This document shows positions 17,100-24,958 of a stretch of 64,000 bases of DNA, one piece after another. A program made the position numbers and the translations under genes. The notes under the pieces were generated by a model. That model saw only the letters and a list, made by a program, of their open reading frames with translations. It was not told the DNA's origin and did not search any database. Each line of letters opens with the position of its first letter. The first letter of the stretch is position 1. Origin of the DNA: Microbacterium sp. W4I20. GTDB lineage: Bacteria; Actinomycetota; Actinomycetes; Actinomycetales; Microbacteriaceae. Location: positions 1-64,000 of the forward strand of contig NZ_JAUSYB010000002.1 of the NCBI RefSeq assembly GCF_030816505.1. The letters are read 5' to 3'.

Positions 17100-17494
17100 C
17101 GCGAACTCACCAACTCGGGCAGCAGCGCATCGATCTTCGCGGACACTTCCCGCACCGCACGCAACGCGTGGTGCAACTCATCGCCCGGCCGCTCCCCCGC
17201 GTTGGTCGCCCGCGCGATCTGGTTGACGTTGTTCGCCAACGAAGCGAGCAGCCGGCGGGTGTGGAAGAACTCGGCAGTAAGCCGCCGGCGGTCCGTCGAC
17301 GTCTCACCCCGGTTCGCGAGAGCCGCCTCGACCACGAGCCGAGGAATGGTGACGTTCGCCTCCAGAGCGCGCTGCAACAACAGCGCCTCCTCCTCCGCCG
17401 TCACGCCCACCTTGTGGACGTGCTTGCGGCCTCCCGGCGCGTTCTCACGCCGCCGCCGCTCGCGAACACGCGACGGAACAGGAGCGTCAGCCAT
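17096..17494 (-). CDS. mobC: MobC-type relaxosome accessory protein
   Basis: The 132-residue protein starts with a basic segment (RVRERRRREN) and then a ribbon-helix-helix-like region, VHKVGVTAEEEALLLQRAL, followed by the MobC signature AEFFHTRRLLASLANNVNQIARATN. MobC proteins bind near oriT and help the relaxase open the strands. ATG 17494 is used; a frame extension to 17527 has no similarity to the family. It overlaps the relaxase gene by four bases, the normal arrangement of mobC-mobA operons. The sequence just upstream is the expected place for oriT. Confidence 0.85.
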   Translation of the reverse strand: MADAPVPSRVRERRRRENAPGGRKHVHKVGVTAEEEALLLQRALEANVTIPRLVVEAALANRGETSTDRRRLTAEFFHTRRLLASLANNVNQIARATNAGERPGDELHHALRAVREVSAKIDALLPELVSSR

Positions 17495-17632
17495 GACTCT
17501 CCTCCCCTGCCCAGTGCAACGACCCAACCGCGTCGGGATCAGCCCGGCACCATGCCGGCAAGCAGCTTAGGGTACCTAAGTGTCTAGCTTGCTCCCGTTC
17601 CATGCGTTCATCCTAGCGACTAGAGTTGTGCT
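17495..17632. other. oriT: Candidate oriT region upstream of mobC
   Basis: This gap between the divergent mobC and the small gene at 17633 contains the near-palindrome CTTAGG-gta-CCTAAG at 17566-17580. In MOBP-type systems oriT usually lies directly upstream of mobC, so this is the most likely position. No nic consensus could be recognised with confidence. Confidence 0.35.
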
Positions 17633-17920
17633 ATGACAGCCGAACACGTGATCGAATCCGCCGAGCGCAAAGCGCGCGAGCTTCTGGATCAGCGCATCGA
17701 ATCGGTGCGCGCCGTTGTCCGCGCCCAACACGACACTGCGACGCTGCGCGAGCAGCTTGCCGAGTCCGAAAGGGAGAGCGCACGCCTGTATCGCTCAGCC
17801 CTCAACGACGGCTGGACCGAAGCCGAACTGAAGAAGCTGGGTATCACCGAGACCGGCCCGAAGACGGCACGCCGCCGGTCGGCCCAAGCTGCAGGCGAGA
17901 ACGATTCCAACGGCTCCTAG
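17633..17920 (+). CDS. Small charged helical plasmid protein
   Basis: The 95-residue product is almost entirely helical and charged (ERKARELLDQRIESVRAVV, then LREQLAESERESARLYRSAL), with the short motif DGWTEAELKKLGI towards the end. Proteins of this layout are common next to relaxase genes in actinobacterial plasmids and may bind DNA or the relaxosome; that is recall and inference. It diverges from mobC across the candidate oriT and ends in front of a large inverted repeat. Confidence 0.7.
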   Translation: MTAEHVIESAERKARELLDQRIESVRAVVRAQHDTATLREQLAESERESARLYRSALNDGWTEAELKKLGITETGPKTARRRSAQAAGENDSNGS

Positions 17921-17971
17921 GCCGGCCTTACGATCCGCATTCTCCCTCACCCGATGCCGGATCATCGCAGC

Positions 17972-18046
17972 AGAAAGGACCCTGTCAAGGGCGTTTCACG
18001 TCGCTACGCGATGCGGCATTGCCCCACCCTTGACAGGGTCCTTTCT
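17972..18046. terminator. Perfect 20-bp inverted repeat between convergent genes
   Basis: AGAAAGGACCCTGTCAAGGG (17972-17991) is exactly repeated in reverse complement at 18027-18046 with a 35-base spacer; pairing extends further outward after one mismatch. Both sides end in a T-rich run (cctttct), so it could terminate transcription from both convergent genes. The long spacer is unusual for a terminator, so a recombination or replication role is possible. Confidence 0.65.
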
Positions 18047-18086
18047 CCTGCATGTCGGCTTTATATCGGGTAAGGGAGAAGAGCGC

Positions 18087-19095
18087 TCAGGACAGCTCCG
18101 GTCCCCCGCGACCACGGTCCGTTTGCGATCCGGGTTGGCGCTGCGCCGACGGTGCGGAGCGGCGCGTGTACGCGGCGTCCACGAGCGGACCACCGCGGTG
18201 CAATCGCGCCAGGTCCAATTCCTTGACCGGCATTGCTCGCCGTCCCGAGTCGATCGCTGATCGGTGCTCGTCCATCGAGGTGAAGTGCCGTTCGTACCGG
18301 TCGACGGCCGGGTTCTTCGCGAGCAGAGCGGCTGCATCTTGCGAGCGGGCGCGGCCATGTGCCGTGTCGAACAGAGGCCGCGCGTAGGCGCTGGGCACCC
18401 AGCGCCCGCCGAGCAGATCCTGACCGGCCTCGGCCGCCGCGATTGCTTCCGACCATCGCTGCACGATCCGCTCCTCGGACACCTCGAATGGCACCTCCAC
18501 ATCGACGACGTGGACGGTGTAACCGGCACGCTCGAGCTGCGTGCCGAGTTCGACTGCGGACGCTTCGCTACCCAACACGGTATCGACGATGATGTTCGTC
18601 CCCCGAGTCATCATCCGTGTCCGTTGCTCGGTCGCAAGCTCCGACGACTCCTCGTGAACGAGGGCGGCCATCTCCATCGGATAGAACCGCTCCCCCGCGG
18701 CCTCCAGGTCGCGGACGGCCGACGGTTTGATCCATGACTCGTACGATCCATCCGCGACCGCCTGGCGTAGCAAAGCAGCCTTGAAGTCGTCGGCATCGAT
18801 ATTCACGTACGACCACCTCGCCGCTCCCAACACCCGATCGGCAACGCTCCCCTTGCTTACCGGGAGGCCCCGCAAGCACCAGCGCTTTGCTCTCCCTACG
18901 CGCATCCGGGTAACGAGCCGATGCCTCTGCAAGCAGCTGCGCGAACAGACGGTCGCGCAGCGGGGTCGGCTCACCATCGATCCACCAGTCAGGGTTGTTG
19001 ATCGTGGCCGTGGGCGCATCCTTCGACACGGGCTCACCTGGACGGGAAAGCTGTCGAATCAGATCGATGTGGCGCTCAGCTTCCCCCGGCGTCAC
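18087..19095 (-). pseudogene. Zeta-type toxin, frameshifted in the P-loop
   Basis: Two overlapping frames make one zeta-toxin gene. The N-terminal part (from ATG 19095) carries DRLFAQLLAEASARYP and ends in SKALVLAGPPG, the start of a Walker A loop. The rest continues in another frame with SKGSVADRVLG, YVNIDADDFKAAL, RGTNIIVDTVLG and ERHFTSMDEHRSAI. Zeta toxins phosphorylate UDP-amino sugars and block wall synthesis. The frames cross at about 18850-18858, exactly where GAGKS/T should be, and bases appear to be missing there, so the kinase should be dead if the sequence is right. The start overlaps the antitoxin stop by four bases. Confidence 0.8.
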
Positions 19096-19565
19096 TCGGC
19101 CGCGGCTCGCGGGTGACGACGCTCAAAGACCTCTTCGTAGATCTCGGCGTCGATCAGTCCGGCATAGCTCGCCTGCTGAACCTCTGCCCACGACCCCTCA
19201 GGGTGAACGATCAGATCATCAAGCTCCAGATCGGGGTTCGTCCTCCCCCGCGGGACGTATGGCCACCGCGCGAGCTCATCGATCAACTGCTCGCGCTCAA
19301 GGAAGCCGGCAGCGTACCGCTGGCAGATCTCATACGGCGAGGCACCCGAGAAACCCTCCCGTGGCAGCGCCGTCTTCGTCGCCGTCTTCAACGCGCTCGT
19401 CACCGACGGCTGCGCAATCCCCAGCCACGCTGCGATCCGCACCTGCGTGTACCCACTCTCCCCCAAAATCCTCAGCGAACGCCGGTAGTCCAGGTCGTCG
19501 ATTTCCTTCCGTAGCCGGGCACGAACAGCGGCCCGCGCCTCGGCAGGGATCTCCATAACAGTCAT
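19092..19565 (-). CDS. Antitoxin of the zeta-type pair, with HTH
   Basis: The 157-residue protein has an N-terminal helical part and a helix-turn-helix around YTQVRIAAWLGIAQPSVTSAL, so it probably binds its own operator. The C-terminal part (EREQLIDELARWPYV, then EEVFERRHPRAAAE) would neutralise the toxin. I chose ATG 19565 because a perfect AGGAGG lies eight bases upstream; GTG codons at 19574 and 19571 lie too close to that site. The AGGAGG sits in one arm of a perfect palindrome at 19572. The gene is intact although the toxin behind it is not. Confidence 0.82.
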   Translation of the reverse strand: MTVMEIPAEARAAVRARLRKEIDDLDYRRSLRILGESGYTQVRIAAWLGIAQPSVTSALKTATKTALPREGFSGASPYEICQRYAAGFLEREQLIDELARWPYVPRGRTNPDLELDDLIVHPEGSWAEVQQASYAGLIDAEIYEEVFERRHPRAAAE

Positions 19566-19571
19566 GGTCAC

Positions 19572-19601
19572 CACCTCCTATAGAACAGTCTATAGGAGGT
19601 G
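19572..19601 (-). promoter_or_regulatory. Palindrome holding the antitoxin ribosome site
   Basis: CACCTCCTATAG and CTATAGGAGGTG are perfect 12-bp arms around a 6-base centre. In the transcript the AGGAGG ribosome site is one arm and its exact complement CCTCCT the other, so a hairpin would hide it. A further tatag half-site follows outward (19602-19606). It may also be the DNA operator of the HTH antitoxin. Confidence 0.7.
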
Positions 19602-19608
19602 TATAGAA

Positions 19609-20051
19609 CTATCTATCAGAGGTTCCCTGCGTCGCTAATCCGGCGGACTGGGATCCTGAACGCCGCCGGCGGATCCTGCGGCTCCCATCGGGACCGATGA
19701 ACACGTACAAGAACTGGGTAGTGAGGCGGGCGCCGGGGTGATCACGGTCCTCGTCGGTGCCGCTGAGCTCGCCGGCCGCACGAACATGCTCGACCCACTC
19801 TTCCCCCACGCTGGTCCGGATCCACGCTGCTGCCTCGCTCGGGTCGACCGTCAGGCGCGCGCGGAGCTAGCAGTGATGCACGGCGACCGAGAGTGTCAGG
19901 ATCATCCCCGTCTCCTCGGGGTCGTCGAGCATGACGGCCTGGTCAACCATGTCCCCCACGATCGTGAGTTCCGCATGCCTGTGAAACACTGCCGCTCGGC
20001 GAGCTGCTCAAACAGCTCGGGCCAGCGCTCTTCAATGTCGAACGCCTGCAT
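19609..20051 (-). pseudogene. Decayed small protein gene
   Basis: ATG 20051 opens with MQAFDIEERWPELFEQLAERQ, then the reading frame shifts near 19985 to ELTIVGDMVDQAVMLDD, meets an in-frame TAG at 19869-19867, and continues as LTVDPSEAAAWIRTSVGEEW up to the stop at 19609. The three pieces read like one protein of about 145 residues with a C-terminal basic tail. I do not recognise the family. It lies upstream of the antitoxin operator, on the same strand. Confidence 0.6.
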
Positions 20052-20265
20052 GGTCGACTCCCCTCAGTAGCCCTCAATGCTCCCAGCCACGCGCAAAAGC
20101 GGGAGGTAGCAGTCTTCCTGTCGAGTCTGGTTTCAGTCGGTAGTTTCGGTGCGCGAGACATCGGCGTGTGGCGTGCCGTGCTCATGCGTTGGGCGTTCCC
20201 GGCAGCGCATGCATTGGCACCATACCTGTGAGTGAGTGAATGCCGTCAGCCGTCGAGGTGAGTAG

Positions 20266-20350
20266 CGGCAGAGGGCATGACCGCTGCGGTGGGTCACGCC
20301 CTCTGCCGTTACTGATCAGCGCCTAAGTGCGGCGCCGGCCTTCATCCGAC
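20266..20350 (-). pseudogene. Relic of the accessory mob gene end with its hairpin
   Basis: The sequence matches 14590-14665 in order: hairpin, spacer, stop codon and the last codons. The minus strand here reads RMKAGAALRR and a stop, against HMKAGTELTR and a stop in the intact gene at 14628. The hairpin is longer here: CGGCAGAGGGC-a-TGACC pairs with GGGTCA-c-GCCCTCTGCCG (20266-20308). Nothing else of the gene remains upstream. Confidence 0.6.
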
Positions 20351-20407
20351 ACGATCAGGTCGGTACGCGTCGGGAGCCGGATACACCGCTCAGGTCGTTC
20401 AGCATCT

Positions 20408-20845
20408 TCAGCAGGTCTGCATTACTGCCTTACCGTTGGAGTTGGCCCAAGCCCGACCGGTGACAGTTAGGTTGTCGGTGTGGTAGAGGGGAGAGCTCCA
20501 CGTCTTTCCGCCTCCACCAATCGAGACACAACTGCCCCAGTGGTAGGTGATACCTCCGATGCCAGTCCCGTTGTACATCTTGTACTGAGCCTGCACCTTG
20601 ACAGATCCGGAACAATTGTTCCGGATGAGGACCGACGTGTTCAGACCACCCGAGACTTGCGCCTGGAAAAAGTTCCCCTGAACACACGTGGCTGGCTTTG
20701 CCATCGGCTTCACCAGAGCCGTGCTGCTCTGTGATGCGATCTCGGACTGAGCATTCGGTGTTGAAGCGGCTGACGCCGGACCGGCCATCCCGATCAGTCC
20801 CGCAACGATAACGGCGGCTATCGCCACCTTCGAAATTCCTCGCAT
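20408..20845 (-). CDS. Small secreted protein, unknown function
   Basis: The 145-residue protein has a strong signal peptide (VAIAAVIVAGLIGMAGPASA), a short polar linker and a compact mature domain of about 100 residues with four cysteines and many Gly, Asn, Ser and aromatic residues, ending AVMQTC. The pattern suggests a disulphide-bonded beta domain. ATG 20845 has GGAG eight bases upstream. A bacteriocin or cell-surface adhesion role is possible but nothing proves it. It is divergent from the MurJ-type gene. Confidence 0.72.
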   Translation of the reverse strand: MRGISKVAIAAVIVAGLIGMAGPASAASTPNAQSEIASQSSTALVKPMAKPATCVQGNFFQAQVSGGLNTSVLIRNNCSGSVKVQAQYKMYNGTGIGGITYHWGSCVSIGGGGKTWSSPLYHTDNLTVTGRAWANSNGKAVMQTC

Positions 20846-21079
20846 GAAGTACGCTCCAGTTTCCTCCGGGATGAGCCCCGGTGCGTCTAACTGAACCGCC
20901 GTCCGAACACTCAGCCCAGCGCAGGTGCACTCTTGTGATCCATCGCGCGCCGTGGTAAACGATCGACTCCGGTCCTAGTCCCCACAACGCCGGACGGACA
21001 TGTTGCAGGGGTTAGCCATACGCGATCGGTAACCTGGGCGTGGATCGAGTCTCCTGATGGTCGATCGATTGGGGATTTG

Positions 21080-22723
21080 ATGCCGAGCCTGGGTCGAAGC
21101 AGCGTCCTCTTAGGCGCCGGAACGATGGCATCACGTCTCACGGGGTTGCTGCGGACCATCGTGCTCGTCAGCCTCATCGGTTCGAATCAATCAGCGGTCG
21201 CAGATGCGTTTTTCGTCGCTAATCAGCTTCCGAACAGTATCTTCAGCTTGATATCAGTCGGCGTACTAACCGCCGTCGTTGTCCCGCAAATCGTCAGAGC
21301 GACCGCAGACGCGGATGGCGGCAAAGCCTTCATCTCGAAGATGTTCACGCTCGGCACCACCGTTCTGGTAGTCGCAACTGCGCTCGCGATGGTCCTCGCC
21401 CCCTGGCTTGTGGCCGTGCAACTACGACCCGATAACCCTGAGCAGATCGCTCTCGCAACCGCCTTCGCGTACTGGTGCTTGCCACAGATTCTCTTCTACG
21501 GTCTGTACGCACTGCTCGGTGAGGCCCTGAATGCCCGCCGCGTCTTCGGCCCGTTCACGTGGGCGCCAGTTGCCAACAACATCGTCTCAATCGCCGGCTT
21601 CTTGGTCATCGGCGCCCTCTTTGGCGACAACATGGTCAACGTCGCTGACTGGACCCCCGACATGATTGGGTGGCTCGGAGGAGTCGCGACTGTCGGGATC
21701 GTTTCCCAAGCCGCTATCCTGCTCGTGCTCTGGTTTAAGGCAGGGATTGCGCTCTCCATCGATTTCAAGTGGCGCGGCGCTGGTCTCAGCAATCTCGGCC
21801 GAGCCGCGGGCTGGACCCTATTGATGGCGGCGTCAAGCATGACCGCGGGCTTTTATCAGAGCTGGGTTGCGAACGAAGCCTCAGGCCAGGGTGCCGCTGT
21901 CGCGGTCATGAGCAACGCATGGCTTGTCTTTATGTTGCCTTACTCCGTCATCGTCTTCTCTATTGGCACCCCGTACTTCACGCAGATCGCTGAGCACGCC
22001 GCCGCTGGCCGTGACGACGATCTACGCCGAGATATCTCCAAGAGCATTCGAGTTCTGGGCTTCTTTCTTACAGGAGCCCTGGCCGTGACTGCAGCTGCGG
22101 CGATCCCTGCATCACGGGTGTTTACGAACAGCCCATCCGATGCCTCCGACGCAGCAGTGGTCCTGCTTTGCTACCTGGTCGGGCTTCTCCCCCTTGCAGT
22201 CCTCTTCATTATCCAGCGCACCTTCTACGCGTACGGTGATACCCGAACGCCGTTCTTCTTCACGCTGTTGCAGTGCGCGATTGTGATCACAACCGCGACA
22301 GGCGCTGCCTTGTTGAACGCATCTGGGGTTCTCCCTACGGCCTTGCTTGCCGCAGCCGTGGCGCTAGGCCAGTCGGCGGCCAGCACGATCCAGACGATCG
22401 TCGCAGTCGTACTCCTTCATCGGCGTATCGGCAGTCTCGGAGCTGGAACCTGGCTTGCGGCTCTAGCAAGGTTTGCTCTCGCGGCCATACCCGCGGGCCT
22501 CGCAGGGTGGGGACTTTTTCTTCTCCTCGGTGGTGTCGACGGGTGGATGGCCGGCGAGAAGATTCTTGGTGCGCTCGGCGCCGCTATCGTCGCTGGTGCA
22601 GTGTTGGTCGTGTACGTCGGAGCCCTCGCGCTCTTCCGAACCCCAGAGCTGAAACAAGCAGCATCGATTCTGCGCGCCCGCAGAAGGCCGCAGCCCCCAC
22701 CAAGCATGTCCAGCTCGGCCTAA
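21080..22723 (+). CDS. murJ: MurJ-type lipid II flippase (MVF family)
   Basis: The 547-residue protein has about 14 membrane segments and the MVF/MurJ start, SRLTGLLRTIVLVSLIG, with ADAFFVANQLPNSIFSLISVGVL, plus the mid-protein RTFYAYGDTRTPFF motif. MurJ moves lipid II across the membrane. Essential chromosomal murJ of actinobacteria normally carries long cytoplasmic extensions; this copy is short and single, and lies among accessory genes, so it is probably a second, specialised flippase. ATG 21080 follows a TTG in frame three bases before it. It stands alone, divergent from a secreted-protein gene, near a zeta toxin whose family acts on wall precursors. Confidence 0.85.
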   Translation: MPSLGRSSVLLGAGTMASRLTGLLRTIVLVSLIGSNQSAVADAFFVANQLPNSIFSLISVGVLTAVVVPQIVRATADADGGKAFISKMFTLGTTVLVVATALAMVLAPWLVAVQLRPDNPEQIALATAFAYWCLPQILFYGLYALLGEALNARRVFGPFTWAPVANNIVSIAGFLVIGALFGDNMVNVADWTPDMIGWLGGVATVGIVSQAAILLVLWFKAGIALSIDFKWRGAGLSNLGRAAGWTLLMAASSMTAGFYQSWVANEASGQGAAVAVMSNAWLVFMLPYSVIVFSIGTPYFTQIAEHAAAGRDDDLRRDISKSIRVLGFFLTGALAVTAAAAIPASRVFTNSPSDASDAAVVLLCYLVGLLPLAVLFIIQRTFYAYGDTRTPFFFTLLQCAIVITTATGAALLNASGVLPTALLAAAVALGQSAASTIQTIVAVVLLHRRIGSLGAGTWLAALARFALAAIPAGLAGWGLFLLLGGVDGWMAGEKILGALGAAIVAGAVLVVYVGALALFRTPELKQAASILRARRRPQPPPSMSSSA

Positions 22724-22786
22724 CTCCTAGCCGGGATGGTGGGGGATCTCACCCAACACGTCGTTCAATGATGGCAGTGACCGTCA

Positions 22787-23182
22787 ATGACGGTAAAGAA
22801 TCGATTCGTGATATCCAAACGGGTCCGGGGGGACGAAGCAAGAAGACTTGGCGGGTGGCTGCGTTCGATGCGCGAATCTCGCGGCCTATCGCAGGAAGCT
22901 CTCGCTCACACAGCAGACTTGTCTGTGTCGACGTACGGGAGCATCGAACGCGCGTTTTCGTGCGGACGATGGGCAAACCCGAAACTCGACTCCCTCCTGA
23001 GGCTTATCGTCGCGCTCAATACCACCAGTAGCGAACTCGAGGTCCTCCTTACTCACCCGACGATGTTCGGCCCCTACTCAGTCGATGTTCGCAGCATCAG
23101 CGCTGCCACGGTTTCGAGGTGCGTGCCACTTCACCGGAGCAAGTGCCCGAACTGCACTGTCGATCAAGACGGCGGGAACTGA
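22787..23182 (+). CDS. XRE-family helix-turn-helix regulator
   Basis: The 131-residue product has a typical Cro/C1-type HTH (LGGWLRSMRESRGLSQEALA, then LSVSTYGSIERA) in the first 60 residues, followed by NPKLDSLLRLIVALNTT. The C-terminal tail has three cysteines (RCVPLHRSKCPNC), which could bind a metal but is not a standard motif. It lies about 60 bp after the MurJ-type gene on the same strand and heads a group of four unrecognised genes. Confidence 0.75.
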   Translation: MTVKNRFVISKRVRGDEARRLGGWLRSMRESRGLSQEALAHTADLSVSTYGSIERAFSCGRWANPKLDSLLRLIVALNTTSSELEVLLTHPTMFGPYSVDVRSISAATVSRCVPLHRSKCPNCTVDQDGGN

Positions 23183-23454
23183 ACCGGGTCTTGTGGACAC
23201 CTGATCTGAGCGGCGAGAGTCGTTCATGAAGGAGTCATCATGCCTGCAGGGTGGGCATCGAGCCGACATCCCCGGACCCCACCCACGCCGAAGAATCGGC
23301 AGCATCAGAGAACAGGTAGCGACGGAACGTACGGATCTCGCTCTCATGCTTACGAGCTTGGAGCCTTACATCAACCATCCCCCACGCTAACTCCCCGGTC
23401 CGACAGTTTGCACCTTGCGGGGCTCACGACTTGCGAGAGGCTACGGTTGCTCTC

Positions 23455-24114
23455 GTGAATCGATCGACTGATGAGATCCGCATCCTGGAAGCGCGGGTGT
23501 ACAGCCGGGAAGGCCACGCGACACCGGCTGACGTGAAACGCCTGGCCACTCTGCAGGGGCTTGGCCGGGACGTGCCAAGCGGCGCCGACGCACGCCTGCG
23601 TATCCCGGCATCCGCCATCAAGAGCGAAGAAGGTCACACTTCCGGAGCCGGCCGCCCCCGGGGTCGTGTGCTGCGCTCACGGTCGATGGTTGCGGGCGCG
23701 TTGGTGTTCACGTTGGCGATCGGTATCGCGGGAGGCATCGGAATCGCAGCCCTTATCCCGCCCGAGCCGATCGAAGATGACGTCCCATCCGAGCCGATCG
23801 AAGACGTCCCATCCGAGCCGATCGAAGGTGTCATCCCACCCGATCCGGGCATGTACCGCTCCGATTCCGTCAAATACTACGGCGATTTCGACGGGGACCG
23901 CATTTGGTCCGGCGAGCTCCTGGACGACGAAGGTAGGCAGTGTTTGATCGTTCAGACGGCCGGTTCCGAAGGCGTAAGCTGCGTGGGCTACCCGGAACCT
24001 TCGCGAGTTGCGACGGTGATGCTCCCGGAGGAAGTCGACGGGAAGCCGCGAACGATATCGATTGATTTTTCAGACGCAAGCGCCCCGCTCACGATTTCCC
24101 CCGAGAGCGGCTAA
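23455..24114 (+). CDS. Single-span membrane protein with a short acidic repeat
   Basis: The protein of about 219 residues has a cytoplasmic part of 75 residues that looks like a DNA- or protein-binding helix pair (ILEARVYSREGHATPADVKR), one membrane helix (MVAGALVFTLAIGIAGGIGI), a repeat of PSEPIEDV-type units and an outer domain of about 100 residues. GTG 23455 is chosen; a TTG at 23431 would add eight residues. I do not recognise a family. The layout resembles a surface sensor or anchored immunity-type protein. Confidence 0.6.
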   Translation: MNRSTDEIRILEARVYSREGHATPADVKRLATLQGLGRDVPSGADARLRIPASAIKSEEGHTSGAGRPRGRVLRSRSMVAGALVFTLAIGIAGGIGIAALIPPEPIEDDVPSEPIEDVPSEPIEGVIPPDPGMYRSDSVKYYGDFDGDRIWSGELLDDEGRQCLIVQTAGSEGVSCVGYPEPSRVATVMLPEEVDGKPRTISIDFSDASAPLTISPESG

Positions 24115-24189
24115 CCATCCCCCGCGGACACCGCATTGTTCTGGTGGCAATGCCGTCGATGCTCACCGTCGCGGAGTTAGAGTCACTGA

Positions 24190-24477
24190 ATGCGGGCTCA
24201 ACAGATTGACCCCAGAAGCCAGACATCCCAAATCGACGATCCGAGCTATCGGGTGCATTTCTGGGCAGACGATGGCAGCACAAACGAAGAGTGGGAGCTG
24301 TCTGAAGCTGACCTCGATGAGGTACTCGCCTGGATACCCACGCACGCACGCGGTCGCTCTCACAGCCTTTGGGCGGTGACAAGATCCGCGGGCAGCGTCT
24401 GCTTGACCCGACTCCGGGGCATCGACCTAGATGTCCATCCCGCCTCGTGGCCACGCTGGGCGGACCCAGCCCGCTAA
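24190..24477 (+). CDS. Unrecognised 95-residue acidic protein
   Basis: The product is soluble and acidic with a compact core (YRVHFWADDGSTNEEWELSEADLDEVLAWI), followed by SLWAVTRSAGSVCLTRLRG and DVHPASWPRW. The layout resembles small immunity-type or ligand-binding proteins, but I do not recognise it. The start ATG 24190 has a weak upstream site. It lies 75 bp after a membrane-protein gene and 60 bp before the EACC1-like gene on the same strand. Confidence 0.55.
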   Translation: MRAQQIDPRSQTSQIDDPSYRVHFWADDGSTNEEWELSEADLDEVLAWIPTHARGRSHSLWAVTRSAGSVCLTRLRGIDLDVHPASWPRWADPAR

Positions 24478-24538
24478 CCCTCACAGAAGGACCCCCTCAC
24501 GGACACTCGGGCTGGACGCCGCCGTATAGGCTCCGGAC

Positions 24539-24943
24539 ATGACTGCACATGGTGAAGATTGGTCTTCGACAGATCCCGAAGTAGTTCCTCTGCTGATCAC
24601 CCCCGGGTTCGATGGAGGCTTCAACCTTCGATTCCCGGAGGAGTATGCAGACGAGATCAAGGCGCTCCTTGATGACCAGGGGCTTTCGCACTCGACGGCT
24701 GCAGACTTTTCAGATGGGGTTGATCTCGCGATCGAGGCAGTGAAGGTTCTTGGCGTCCCGGGCGCACTTGCGGGACTCGCCGCTGTGATTCGAATCGTGG
24801 TGCATCGTCACGACGGAAAGAAGTTCGTGCTGAAACGTGGCGACGAGGAGATTCAGGCCACTGGGTACTCTGACAAGCAGGTGAAGGATCTGATCGATGA
24901 AGCCGCACGAAAGCAAGCCGAACTGGACGGCGACCAGCTCTAG
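24539..24943 (+). CDS. EACC1-like small protein (tentative)
   Basis: The 134-residue protein has a C-terminal half resembling effector-associated constant component 1: GALAGLAAVIRIVVHRHDG, then KKFVLKRGDEEIQATGYSD, then QVKDLIDEAARK. EACC1 proteins accompany variable effectors such as caspase-like proteases in predicted actinobacterial conflict systems. The N-terminal half does not match what I know of the family, so this stays tentative. Fifteen bases separate its stop from the next gene, an anchored membrane protein, which would be the candidate partner. No protease or NTPase domain is visible nearby. Confidence 0.45.
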   Translation: MTAHGEDWSSTDPEVVPLLITPGFDGGFNLRFPEEYADEIKALLDDQGLSHSTAADFSDGVDLAIEAVKVLGVPGALAGLAAVIRIVVHRHDGKKFVLKRGDEEIQATGYSDKQVKDLIDEAARKQAELDGDQL

Positions 24944-24958
24944 GGCTGGCAGCTCAGC

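Noticed and set aside
14658..17570. A 970-codon rightward open frame across the mobilisation block
   Set aside because: It lies antisense to the accessory mob gene, the relaxase and mobC, all of which have family motifs; the long frame comes from the high GC content and its product has no recognisable sequence.
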